DNA from: Ruegeria halocynthiae
GTDB taxonomy: Bacteria > Pseudomonadota > Alphaproteobacteria > Rhodobacterales > Rhodobacteraceae
Reading direction: 5' to 3'
DNA: 64,000 bases
Assembly (NCBI RefSeq): GCF_000743705.1
Contig: NZ_JQEZ01000003.1
Span: 295,593 to 359,592 of the forward strand
Positions 53,001-60,881 of this stretch are shown piece after piece. Both the position numbers and the translations under genes were made by a program. The notes under the pieces are model-generated. The model had not been told where the DNA came from and searched no databases. It saw only the letters and a list, made by a program, of their open reading frames with translations. How positions within the stretch are numbered: position 1 is the first letter of the stretch; each line of letters opens with the position of its first letter.

Positions 53001-53644
53001 ACGGGATTGACGCCAGCGCCTGCATTCACTTCCTGCAAAACGCCAAAGACGTCACAGTCTCGGCTGAGATACAGGCGATGCTTGAGGGCTGGGCCAACAC
53101 CCACACCCTGACCGAGGCAGACGACAACGAAGACTGCCTGATCGAGGATCGGGAACGGACCTATCTCTACTTCACATACGGATCGCTGAAAAGGGGGTTT
53201 CCCAATCACGACGCCCTTGCCGAAGTGCTGGATGATTTCGTAGGCGAGGCCGTGACCCGGCAGCCCATGCCTTTGATCGTCCCGCACGAGCCGTATTGCG
53301 ACAATCCCAATTGCGGCTTCCTGCACCGGATGGCCACGCTGGTCGACCAGAAAGGGCGCGGCAAACCGGTGTGGGGCGAGGTCTATCGCGTCTCGTCCAG
53401 CGGGTTGAAGGAACTGGATAGATTAGAGGGCTATCACGGCCCCGGATCGCCCGAGAATGTCTATGTGCGCAAGCGGATCAATGTGGTCATGGACGGTATC
53501 AAAAAGCCCGCCTATGTCTATGTGATCGCGCAGCCGACCAAATATCTGGATCAGTGGGAACAGGGTGTTTCGGGGATAGTCGCGAATTACACGCAGGACA
53601 TGTCCATAGGCACACCAAAACCGGGCTACCAGCCGCCCACTTAA
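50066..53644 (+). CDS. Phytochelatin-synthase-like / glutaredoxin-like / HFCD flavoprotein / ankyrin / gamma-glutamylcyclotransferase fusion protein
   Basis: 1192 residues, GTG start with AGGGGGG upstream, no signal peptide. Visible domains: ~40-138 CRP-like beta roll (MYVVLDGIAQLRQDGTVLA), lacking the cAMP Arg; ~139-315 phytochelatin-synthase fold with Cys146, His258 and Asp276, the His-Asp spacing of 18 equal to plant PCS1; ~385-536 a second copy with Phe485 at the His position; ~553-643 glutaredoxin fold with cis-Pro (TAPYLFF) but no active-site Cys; ~674-862 HFCD/Hal3 flavoprotein (His754, APVTCNTMGKIANG, ACNTNMWNN); ~905-1008 ankyrin repeats; ~1031-1180 gamma-glutamylcyclotransferase (YGSLKRG, Glu1121 in LDRLEGY). 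All catalytic domains act on gamma-glutamyl or cysteinyl compounds. Proposed role, inferred: stepwise processing of glutathione-like peptides. Ends overlapping the convergent channel gene by four bases. Confidence 0.88.
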   Translation: MPKDPIENCISYTPTDSEWALILEILPSDDPEAIRTHFECFEVTENTALPSGGMYVVLDGIAQLRQDGTVLATADRGDYFYEEHLEIFDIPVSLEALATPGTKLAYLSSNQWFDIPTNIREACYATLFGDLVSVHLQNFQQPINCCSVTAAALSMSALGFSCEVNDIFRECALPTSFVVNDGISLGELYDVACTFIHTQGLRDRVQVQAYFMDAATTSVPLLLEAIDESNRLGGDNDILVANFQVGVAHGKPTMPGGHFAIIAKCNPSTGLVHMMDVHPEKYGKLWVTTIDRLWAGMSDRDGTSMRSRGILRFSAREAVKTNLQTLQQDCNYVDSTRYLAKDPKKRRNLFRRASPNMNSLGVLAESLAILGDEQVDEDKLLIATQTNFTDALSRVSTAREMHAMAQRYLSQTPTVHLGSAFRSYGKRPDTDGKTPQAWFHDQLRGLNTHKDRHLMINIDFNRVLGFEVIRSPENVFRETALLEEFWCLCIAYDAETDLVTVVDMSPATSQVWQAPRGHIFRGLRDLKAPAMLVIEEREPPEDPTDVARIIETNPLVLFYADEDPWSYMLRSILANIGITRIKLVDVEGPGANVMKMRRQLNVLTGKETAPYLFFQGECLGRRSDIVDMILEGSLQERVREAGLPVLLRHQSPSLDKNIFGYPKGGLTDAPTEKRNVLLCACGSSAADKVPELVERITEAGHNVKLIPSVSAERFFRDFGAERIEKCISHHDYYRDDDEWNFRYIEFGMPLRASHLALCDWADCVIVAPVTCNTMGKIANGIADNLLTSVFVAWQYRNKPVILCPACNTNMWNNVTTQNNVEKLRDLGIDLVGPRKGRLSNGMMGIGMMATPDQIMEVLDEAFEELADQEHNICKWAQEAAAADSFAQWSRVLQAIDTGMAGIDIVDDSNGDTLLHYAAGGEGELHENGQDFGKPDLEAAQALIDRGINVNATNDHGFTSLHVAVMNNSVEMVKTLLAADGIDASACIHFLQNAKDVTVSAEIQAMLEGWANTHTLTEADDNEDCLIEDRERTYLYFTYGSLKRGFPNHDALAEVLDDFVGEAVTRQPMPLIVPHEPYCDNPNCGFLHRMATLVDQKGRGKPVWGEVYRVSSSGLKELDRLEGYHGPGSPENVYVRKRINVVMDGIKKPAYVYVIAQPTKYLDQWEQGVSGIVANYTQDMSIGTPKPGYQPPT

Positions 53645-54804
53645 TTCTGTCTTTCGATCACGGTCTCATCCTCTGGCCCGGCCTTGAGGCTGAGGTTATA
53701 GGCCGTGATCCCCACCATGCACAGCAGGACAAAAGGCCAGAACGCGGCCTTTGGGATCAGGTTGTCCCGGTAATGGATGACCCACAGCGACGACGACGCC
53801 TCGGACGCAAACAGATAGGTGTTCACCGATACGGCCAGCAGCAGGAAGTACATCAGGAAAAAGAACGATTCCATATAGATCACCGGCGACCCGGCAAAGC
53901 CTTCGCGCAGTTGTACGTGCGCCAGCAGGATCACGAAGAACAGGACGGAACAGGTGCCGATCACACTGGAGGTGTTGAAATCGTGCCGTTCGACCAGATT
54001 GGGTTTGCGGGTGACGGTCATCACCGCCCCAAACAACAGCATCGTCACAACGATCAGGGGGATCATGTGGACGATGAAAGCGTTCCCGAAGTTGCGCTTG
54101 ATGACAAAGTTGTAATGCAGCTCGGGCAGGTTAGTCTGAAACTCGTTCTCGCTGATGCCCAGCGTGGTATCCAGATCGGACAGGCGATAATCGAAATAGG
54201 TATTCTCACGCTCCCAGGTGCCCATGACGATGCGGTTGTCGATACCAAAAATATCGGCGGGACCGGTGGCGGGATAAGACGCGAAATCGGGGATCAGCGC
54301 CACATCAACGTCGAACTCACCGGGCCAGAACCGGACCCAGACGGTTTTATGGTCGAAGGGATAGCTGGTGTAGTCAAAGCTTTGCCGCAGGGTCTGTTCG
54401 AAATACCAGCCGATCAGCTCGGATCCATCCTGATCCATCCGATACGCCTCGTGTATCAGGCCGCTCGCGGCGTCGACAGCTTCGGGCAGGATGAACCCCA
54501 CCTCACCGCTGGCGGGTTTGATGGCGTCATGCACGCCGTCCTCATAGTGCTGCCAGACATACCCCGTGATCCGCACGTCACTGGCACCTGTAAAGCTGAA
54601 GGATTTGATGAAGATGCCGGTTTTCACCCGATGCTCCGGCACATTGCCCAGCTTTTGCAAATAGTCGTCGACCGAAGCCTGATCAGGCAGCTGCGTCGGG
54701 TCTTCTTCGAAATGGTTCAGCGCCACCCAGAGATTGAACAGCAGAACCGCCAGGATCAGCGTAACCGCGCCAGAGATCAGCCAAACTTGCTTTTCGATGG
54801 TCAT
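53641..54804 (-). CDS. Pentameric ligand-gated ion channel-like membrane protein
   Basis: 387 residues from the ATG at 54804. A signal anchor (~7-28) precedes a ~210-residue beta-rich extracytoplasmic domain containing SYPFDHKTVWVRF (~147-159), which matches the F/YPFD pro-loop motif of bacterial Cys-loop receptors such as GLIC. Four helices follow in the pLGIC spacing: ~242-264, ~278-298, ~308-332 and ~354-374, with NFVIKRNFGNAFIVHMIPL resembling the pre-TM1/TM1 junction. No disulfide loop, as in prokaryotic members. Starts 16 bp after the adenylate-cyclase-type gene, so the two form an operon. Family assignment is by motif and topology only. Confidence 0.68.
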   Translation of the reverse strand: MTIEKQVWLISGAVTLILAVLLFNLWVALNHFEEDPTQLPDQASVDDYLQKLGNVPEHRVKTGIFIKSFSFTGASDVRITGYVWQHYEDGVHDAIKPASGEVGFILPEAVDAASGLIHEAYRMDQDGSELIGWYFEQTLRQSFDYTSYPFDHKTVWVRFWPGEFDVDVALIPDFASYPATGPADIFGIDNRIVMGTWERENTYFDYRLSDLDTTLGISENEFQTNLPELHYNFVIKRNFGNAFIVHMIPLIVVTMLLFGAVMTVTRKPNLVERHDFNTSSVIGTCSVLFFVILLAHVQLREGFAGSPVIYMESFFFLMYFLLLAVSVNTYLFASEASSSLWVIHYRDNLIPKAAFWPFVLLCMVGITAYNLSLKAGPEDETVIERQN

Positions 54805-54820
54805 GCAGCGCCTCTTTTGC

Positions 54821-57800
54821 CTAGCCCAGCCGCCCGACCAACGACTGTGTGATGCCCATCTGGTCAAAGCGGGCACCCAGCGGCCCGAACCCTTCGTGCG
54901 CGGCCATAGGAATACCCCAGGCACCGCATTCGGCCAGAACCCGGGTGTGCTGAATGGACAGATCGACCATCGGCAGCGGCTCCTCCGCGGTGAATGCCGC
55001 CAGCGCATCCGCATAAGCGGTGGCCCTGTCCCATTCCTGTCGCGCCAGCATGACGGCACTGGCATCGGGGTAGAAATGCAGGTGGCTGTGGCCAACGCAG
55101 CCTTCGGCGATGATCTCGGCCCCCAGTTTCAGATGGCGGTCCTGCGCGTCAGGGTCTGTTTCGGCCATCGCCAGCGCCGACAGCGCCTTGGGCCCCACGA
55201 AGTTCCGGCCATGTTCCAGCGCGATATCAACCGCGCGCTGGCCAGTTTCGCGAGCCTGCCGGGACTGCCCCGTGTAGACCTGCGTGCGGGCCAGATGTTC
55301 CAGCGCCTGCGCCTCAAGCCTTTTGGCACTGACGCGATGCGCGATTTCGGCGGACAGGGAAAATGTCTCCAGCGCCTGATCCAGCTCACCCAGAAAGGTA
55401 TGCGCCACCCCCAGACAGGTTTGCGCAACACATTCGGGCACAAAGGCAAAGTATTTCTGCGACACCTCGATCGCCTCTTGCGCGTCCAGCTTGCCCTGCG
55501 CCACGTCCCCTGCATAGCTGCGCGCCACGCTGAGGTTATGCAGATTGGCGGCCAGATCGCGGACCAGCCCCTTTTCCCGCGCCCGCTCGACCGCCTGCGT
55601 GTAAAACCCGGCGGCGGTCTGCATCGTGGCGTTCATGAAATTGGCGTCCCCAAACCCGCTGAGCGCCCCAACCTCCAGCCGCGCCGATTCCAGTTTGCGC
55701 GCCAGCGTCAGGGCGCGTTCGTTGCTTTTCAGGGCATCCTCGACCCGGCCCAGCGGGAAATACACATTGCCACGCACATAGTTGATCTGCGCGATATCAC
55801 GGTCCGATCCGCATCGCTCCGCTGCGGCCTCGGCCTGTTCAAGGCTTTCCAGCGCATCCCCATACAGGCTGGCCTGACGGGCGGCCTGCGCCAGCCCGAT
55901 ATGGGCGCGGCAGACCTGTTCATCGGCCTCGGCCAGTTCGGCGGCCTCTTTGAATTCGCGCAGGGCGTCGTCGGACAGGCCCTGCAACCGGTGCGTTTCA
56001 CCCCGGGCACAGAACAGATCGAACCGCACGCCCGACGGCGACGGCAGTTCAAGCGCCCGTTCGATCAGTGGGCTGGCCTCATCAAACTGAAAGGCCTGAA
56101 CCAGTTTTTCGGCAGCCTCCAGATAGGCCTGCGCGGCATTGGTGGCCCCGGCCCGGTCCAGATGCTGCGCCCGCAGGGTGGCATCGCGGTCTTCGAACCA
56201 TTTCGCCGCCTGCCGGTGCAGCCGCGCGCGTTCCGATTTCACCAGCGTCGCATAAGACCCATCACGGATCAGCGCATGGGCGAACATCAGGTCGGCCCCC
56301 GCCTCGCGGATCAGGGCCGAGCGGATCAGGGTCGACGTATCCAGATGCCCCTCGCCCAGCAGGAAATTCAGCACCTCCGGAGAGAACCTCTGCCCCAGTA
56401 CCGAGGCCGCCTGAATCGCCGTCCGGCTGGCCCGGTCCAACGCATCCAGCCGCGATTGCACGATGCCCTGAATGCTGCCAGGCACCGATTCACGTTTTAA
56501 CACGTCGATATTGCGCAGAAGCTGTTCCAGAAACAGCGGATTGCCCCCGGCGCGCTGCACGCAAGCGTCCAGCAGCTCGGGGTCGATGCCGGTGAATTCC
56601 TCGACCAGTTTGCGGGCCTGATCGTCACCCATCGGTGCCAGTTCCAGCTTTGAGATCAGCGCCCCATCGGTGCCTGACTGCCATTCACGGTTGATCGGGT
56701 CGCCTTCGACGCGGCTGGTCATCAACAGCACACAAGGCAGATCCCGCGTGGTGGCCGCAATATGGGCGCAGGCGGTCAGAATTTCGGGCGCGGCCCAGTG
56801 GATATCCTCAATCTGGATCAACAGCGGGGCGTCGCGGCTGCGTGCAGCGATCAGCTCATCAATCACCTGACGCCGACCGCGCAGACGGGTTGCATTGTCC
56901 ATGACCGCATAGACCTCGGCCAGGCCGGGGTCCTGCTCCAGCTCCAGCAGCGCGCTCAGATGGGCGGCGTTCGACGGCGATACCCAGCCCTTGCCCACCG
57001 CCTGTTGCGCTTTTGCGGCGCAGGTGGCGGCGTCATCTGTGGGTTCCAACCCCAGAATGCTACGGGCGACGGATTGGATCGCGGAATGCCCCTCGCGCGC
57101 GCCGAAATCCATGACCACGCCGTTATGGATCGAATAGCCCAGACCGGCGGCCATTTCGGCCACCTGCTCGGACAGGTGGGTCTTGCCGATCCCCGGCTCG
57201 CCCAGAACGATGTGAACCTCACCCTTGCCGTGCTGCCGGCAGCGGTCGAAGGTGGCTGAAAACAACGACATCTCGCGTTCGCGCCCGACAAAGCGGTGCC
57301 TGCGCGATCGGATGTTGCGCGCCATCCGGTGCAGCCGCCACAGCTCGACCGGGTTCGCCAGCCCCTTGATCGCCTTGGTGCCGACGGATTCGCCCACAAA
57401 CAATGGCCCCAGCGCGCGCTGAATGTCATGCGATACCAGCGTCTCACCCGGTGCCGCCATATCGGTGATGCGCGAGGCCAGGTTCACCCCGTCGCCGGTC
57501 ACCGTGTATTCCGTATGCGCCTGACTGCCCGTCGTGCTGGCAATCACCTGCCCCGAGGCAATGCCCACATGGCATGAAACGGGCGGGTTCAGGCCGGGCA
57601 GAACCGCATGGATTTCCAGCGCCGCCCGCGCGGCGCGTTCGGTGTCATTGGTATGAGAGATCGGCGCGCCAAACACCGCCATCACCGCGTCACCGATATG
57701 CTTGTCGATCCGGCCGCCGAATTTCTCGACCACGTGATCCACTTTCTTGAAGAACTCATTGAGCAGTGCGTGCATGTCTTCGGCATCCAGCTCGCTCGTC

Positions 57801-58084
57801 AGACGGGTGAAACCGGTCAGATCGGCGAACATGACCGTGACCTGCCGCTTGGCGGGTTCCAACGGCGTCTGCGATTCATAGGCCGGAACGGTTTCAACTG
57901 TGTCCAGCTCGGATATCGCGCGCAGCAGCCGTCGGCGGTCGCCGACTGCGCTCACTCCGATTTCGATCAGGTCTTCGCCCGTCAAATCGGGCAGAATTGC
58001 GAAATCAATTTTGTTTTCCAAAAAGGCTTGCGCGTAGTCAGATAGCCCAAGTGCGCTCAGCCAGTCCCTAAGGTCCTGAGACAT
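54821..58084 (-). CDS. SAM domain - class III adenylate cyclase - AAA/STAND ATPase - TPR protein
   Basis: 1087 residues. SAM domain ~1-62 (DWLSALGLSDYAQAFLEN); cyclase ~78-255 with metal Asp88 (FADLTGFT), Asp132 and Lys128 (DKHIGDAV), and TGDGVNLASR (~197-205) giving the transition-state Asn201 and Arg205; the Lys and Thr196 in the purine pocket favour ATP. Walker A GEPGIGKT at 295-302 and a Walker B-like LLIQIEDIHWA (~425-435) define the ATPase. From ~610 to the end, TPR-type helical repeats. This is the SAM/CHD-AAA-TPR architecture common in Rhodobacterales and rhizobia. Makes cAMP in response to an unknown signal. Operon with the channel-like gene; the leader hairpin at 58092-58114 abuts its ribosome-binding site. 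Confidence 0.93.
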   Translation of the reverse strand: MSQDLRDWLSALGLSDYAQAFLENKIDFAILPDLTGEDLIEIGVSAVGDRRRLLRAISELDTVETVPAYESQTPLEPAKRQVTVMFADLTGFTRLTSELDAEDMHALLNEFFKKVDHVVEKFGGRIDKHIGDAVMAVFGAPISHTNDTERAARAALEIHAVLPGLNPPVSCHVGIASGQVIASTTGSQAHTEYTVTGDGVNLASRITDMAAPGETLVSHDIQRALGPLFVGESVGTKAIKGLANPVELWRLHRMARNIRSRRHRFVGREREMSLFSATFDRCRQHGKGEVHIVLGEPGIGKTHLSEQVAEMAAGLGYSIHNGVVMDFGAREGHSAIQSVARSILGLEPTDDAATCAAKAQQAVGKGWVSPSNAAHLSALLELEQDPGLAEVYAVMDNATRLRGRRQVIDELIAARSRDAPLLIQIEDIHWAAPEILTACAHIAATTRDLPCVLLMTSRVEGDPINREWQSGTDGALISKLELAPMGDDQARKLVEEFTGIDPELLDACVQRAGGNPLFLEQLLRNIDVLKRESVPGSIQGIVQSRLDALDRASRTAIQAASVLGQRFSPEVLNFLLGEGHLDTSTLIRSALIREAGADLMFAHALIRDGSYATLVKSERARLHRQAAKWFEDRDATLRAQHLDRAGATNAAQAYLEAAEKLVQAFQFDEASPLIERALELPSPSGVRFDLFCARGETHRLQGLSDDALREFKEAAELAEADEQVCRAHIGLAQAARQASLYGDALESLEQAEAAAERCGSDRDIAQINYVRGNVYFPLGRVEDALKSNERALTLARKLESARLEVGALSGFGDANFMNATMQTAAGFYTQAVERAREKGLVRDLAANLHNLSVARSYAGDVAQGKLDAQEAIEVSQKYFAFVPECVAQTCLGVAHTFLGELDQALETFSLSAEIAHRVSAKRLEAQALEHLARTQVYTGQSRQARETGQRAVDIALEHGRNFVGPKALSALAMAETDPDAQDRHLKLGAEIIAEGCVGHSHLHFYPDASAVMLARQEWDRATAYADALAAFTAEEPLPMVDLSIQHTRVLAECGAWGIPMAAHEGFGPLGARFDQMGITQSLVGRLG

Positions 58085-58091
58085 GTCGCCC

Positions 58092-58114
58092 CTCTGAAGC
58101 CCCCAGCTTCAGAG
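58092..58114 (-). promoter_or_regulatory. Hairpin abutting the cyclase ribosome-binding site
   Basis: On the minus strand CTCTGAAGC and GCTTCAGAG form a perfect 9-bp stem around TGGGG; the 3-prime arm runs directly into GGGGCGAC-ATG. The Shine-Dalgarno AGAGGGG is thus half in the stem, which could limit initiation. Confidence 0.5.
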
Positions 58115-58216
58115 ATAGACCTAGCACAGCAACCCTGCCTGAGTCTGCAAAACTTGACTAACTTAATGTTAATACACACCCATTTACCCGCAATACGTGC
58201 ATCCGGACATCTTTGA

Positions 58217-59926
58217 TCAAGCTTCCGCGCCCAGCCCTTCGGTCGACAGATCGTCAAGCCTGGGCATCAACCGCAGCAATTCGCGCGCATAATCCGTTTG
58301 CGGGTTGGCGAACAAGTCATCGGTGTTTTGCAGCTCGACCACCTTGCCCTGTTTCATCACCGCCACCCGATCGCACATCTGGCGCACCACCGGCAGGTCA
58401 TGGCTGATGAACAGCAGCGTCAGACCAAGATGTTCCTGCAGATCCTTCAGGATGTTCAGGATCTGCGCCTGGATCGAGACATCCAGCGCGCTTGTCGGTT
58501 CGTCGCAGATCAGGAAACGCGGCTGCGTGGCAAGTGCACGTGCAATCGAAATCCGCTGCCGTTGCCCGCCCGAGAATTCATGCGGATACTTCATCCCGGC
58601 ACCAGACCCCAGCCCGACCTGATCCAGCAACTCATCGACGCGCCGTTTGATATCGGCCCCGCCCATCAGCTTGTGATGTCGGATCGGCTCGGCCACGATG
58701 TCATCCACACGCATACGGGGATTCAACGAGGAAAACGGGTCTTGAAAAATCATCTGGATGTTCTTGCGATAGGCATCCAGCGCGGCCCTGTTGGTCAGAT
58801 CGCTGACCACCTGACCCTCAAAGGTGATGGTTCCGCCATCCACCGGGTACAGCCCCGCAATCATGCGCGCGATGGTGGATTTGCCCGAACCGGATTCGCC
58901 CACAACACCAAATACCTCGCCCGCGCGGATATCAAAGCTGACGTCGTCAACAGCGGTGAAATAGGTGCGGTCCCAGGGCAGCAGCCCGCGTCGCTGCAGG
59001 AACTTCTTGGTCAGATTGCGGATCTCGAACACGGGTTTCGAGGTGTCGTTTTCCACTTTGGGCCAGTGGCGCGCCATATCGTCGATTGCAAAGCGGGTTT
59101 CACGCCCGCCATAGCTGATCTGGGGAAAGCGGTGCAGTTTCAGCGTCGGGCGCGGCACCGCCGCAATCAACGACTTGGTGTATTCATGGTGCGGCTGCCC
59201 CATCACCTGCGCGGTCGGGCCGGTTTCGACGACCTTGCCAGCATACATCACCGTGACCTTGTCGGTGGTGTCCGCGATGACCCCCATATCATGGGTGATC
59301 AGGATGACACCCACCTGCCGTTCCTGCGCCAACCCTTTGATCAGGTCCAGAATCTGCGCCTGCACCGAAACATCCAGCGCGGTGGTCGGCTCGTCCGCGA
59401 TGATCACATCCGGTTCAGTGCACAGCGCCAGGGCAATCACCACGCGTTGCCGCATCCCGCCCGAAAACTGGTGCGGATACTGGTCCAACCGCGTGTCGGG
59501 GTCCGGGATACCCACCCGGTCGATCAGGTCGCGGGCGCGGGCATTGACCTCGACCTCGGATCCGCCCAGATGGGCCTGAATCGTCTCGGTCAGTTGCTCG
59601 CGCACCGTGAACAGCGGGTTCAGCGAGGTCAGCGGATCCTGAAAGATCATCGAGATCTTCTTGCCGCGCAACCCCCGCATCGCGTCAGCGTCCAGGCCGC
59701 TGATCTGATCCCCGCGCAGCCGGATTATGCCGCTGGCAATGCGTCCGGGGCGATCCAGCAGGCCCATGATTGCGGCGCCGATGGTCGATTTACCCGCGCC
59801 GGATTCACCGACCAGCCCATGGATTTCGCCGGGCTCGACCGACAGGTCCACATGGTCCACAGCGGTGAACAATTGGCGGCGGGTCGGGAATTCGACCGTC
59901 AGGTCGTTGATTGTCAAAAGGCTCAT
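58217..59926 (-). CDS. Dipeptide/oligopeptide ABC transporter, double ATP-binding protein (DppD-DppF fusion)
   Basis: 569 residues with two complete ATPase halves. First: GESGAGKST (~39), FSGGMRQR, VIIADEPTTALD; second (from ~290): GESGSGKST, FSGGQRQR, LICDEPTSALD. Each half ends with the oligopeptide-type extension (TGPTAQVMGQPHHEYT, and NTDDLFANPQTDYA). Powers the permeases encoded just upstream. Last gene of the operon, four bases after dppC. Confidence 0.96.
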   Translation of the reverse strand: MSLLTINDLTVEFPTRRQLFTAVDHVDLSVEPGEIHGLVGESGAGKSTIGAAIMGLLDRPGRIASGIIRLRGDQISGLDADAMRGLRGKKISMIFQDPLTSLNPLFTVREQLTETIQAHLGGSEVEVNARARDLIDRVGIPDPDTRLDQYPHQFSGGMRQRVVIALALCTEPDVIIADEPTTALDVSVQAQILDLIKGLAQERQVGVILITHDMGVIADTTDKVTVMYAGKVVETGPTAQVMGQPHHEYTKSLIAAVPRPTLKLHRFPQISYGGRETRFAIDDMARHWPKVENDTSKPVFEIRNLTKKFLQRRGLLPWDRTYFTAVDDVSFDIRAGEVFGVVGESGSGKSTIARMIAGLYPVDGGTITFEGQVVSDLTNRAALDAYRKNIQMIFQDPFSSLNPRMRVDDIVAEPIRHHKLMGGADIKRRVDELLDQVGLGSGAGMKYPHEFSGGQRQRISIARALATQPRFLICDEPTSALDVSIQAQILNILKDLQEHLGLTLLFISHDLPVVRQMCDRVAVMKQGKVVELQNTDDLFANPQTDYARELLRLMPRLDDLSTEGLGAEA

Positions 59927-59930
59927 GAAA

Positions 59931-60881
59931 TCACCGCAGCTTGGGGTTCAGCGCATCGCGCAGCCAGTCACCCAGCAAGTTGACCGAAAGGGCCAGCGCC
60001 AACAGGGTGCAGGCCGGGAAGAACAAAATCCACCACTCTCCCGAGAACAGGAACCCCTGTCCGATGCGGATCAAGGTGCCAAGTGACGGCTGTGTCGGCG
60101 GCGCACCGACGCCCAGAAAGCTCAGCGTTGCCTCAGCGATGATCGCAAGCGCCAGCGAGATCGTGGCGATCACCAGCACCGGGCTCAGCACATTCGGCAG
60201 GATGTGGCGGAACATGATCGGAAACGACCCGCGCCCGATCAGGCGGGCGGCCTGCACGTATTCCTTGTTCTTTTCCACCAGCGCCGCGCCGCGTACCACA
60301 CGAGCGAACTGCACCCAGTCAGACAGGGCAATGGCGATAATCAGAACGTAAATCGCCATCTCGTTGCGGTATTCCGGGGGCGTCACCCCCTTGGCGATGC
60401 CAAAGATCAGCATGGCGACCAGAATGGCCGGAAAGGTCAACTGCACATCTGCGATCCGCATGATCAGGGTTTCGATCCAACCGCCGAAATAGGCGGCCAC
60501 CAACCCTAGGATCACACCGATGATCATCGCGAGCATCACCGCCGCGGCCCCGACGAACAGCGAAATCCGCATCCCGTACAAGATGGTCGAGAACACATCC
60601 CGGCCCTGATCGTCAGTGCCCAGCAAAAACGTCTCTTGCGTAAAGGCGTTCGGGGTGCCGGGCGGGGTAAAACCGTTCATCAGATTCAGGGTCGCCGGAT
60701 CAAACGGGTTATGGGGTGCGATCAGCGGGGCGAAAATGGCCGCCAGCACAAGGATCACCACAAACAGAAAGGCGATCACCGCAACCGGGGAATGGCGGAA
60801 AGACCACGCGAAATCACTGTCCCAGAACTTGCCCAGGCGCGATTTAGGGCGGGATTGCGGAGTATCGGATGTATCGGTCAT
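59931..60881 (-). CDS. Dipeptide/oligopeptide ABC transporter permease (DppC type)
   Basis: 316 residues. Cytoplasmic N-terminal tail, then six membrane helices starting ~32-55; FDPATLNLMNGFTPPGTPNAF and FLLGTDDQGRDVFSTILYGMRISL are the DppC/OppC block. EAA loop YVQAARLIGRGSFPIMFRHI is recognisable. Start overlaps the stop of the other permease by four bases. Confidence 0.95.
   Translation of the reverse strand: MTDTSDTPQSRPKSRLGKFWDSDFAWSFRHSPVAVIAFLFVVILVLAAIFAPLIAPHNPFDPATLNLMNGFTPPGTPNAFTQETFLLGTDDQGRDVFSTILYGMRISLFVGAAAVMLAMIIGVILGLVAAYFGGWIETLIMRIADVQLTFPAILVAMLIFGIAKGVTPPEYRNEMAIYVLIIAIALSDWVQFARVVRGAALVEKNKEYVQAARLIGRGSFPIMFRHILPNVLSPVLVIATISLALAIIAEATLSFLGVGAPPTQPSLGTLIRIGQGFLFSGEWWILFFPACTLLALALSVNLLGDWLRDALNPKLR

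Noticed and set aside
54734-56500. 588-codon open frame antisense to the cyclase gene
   Set aside because: Shadow of the cyclase TPR region; Arg/Gln/Pro-rich and no motif.
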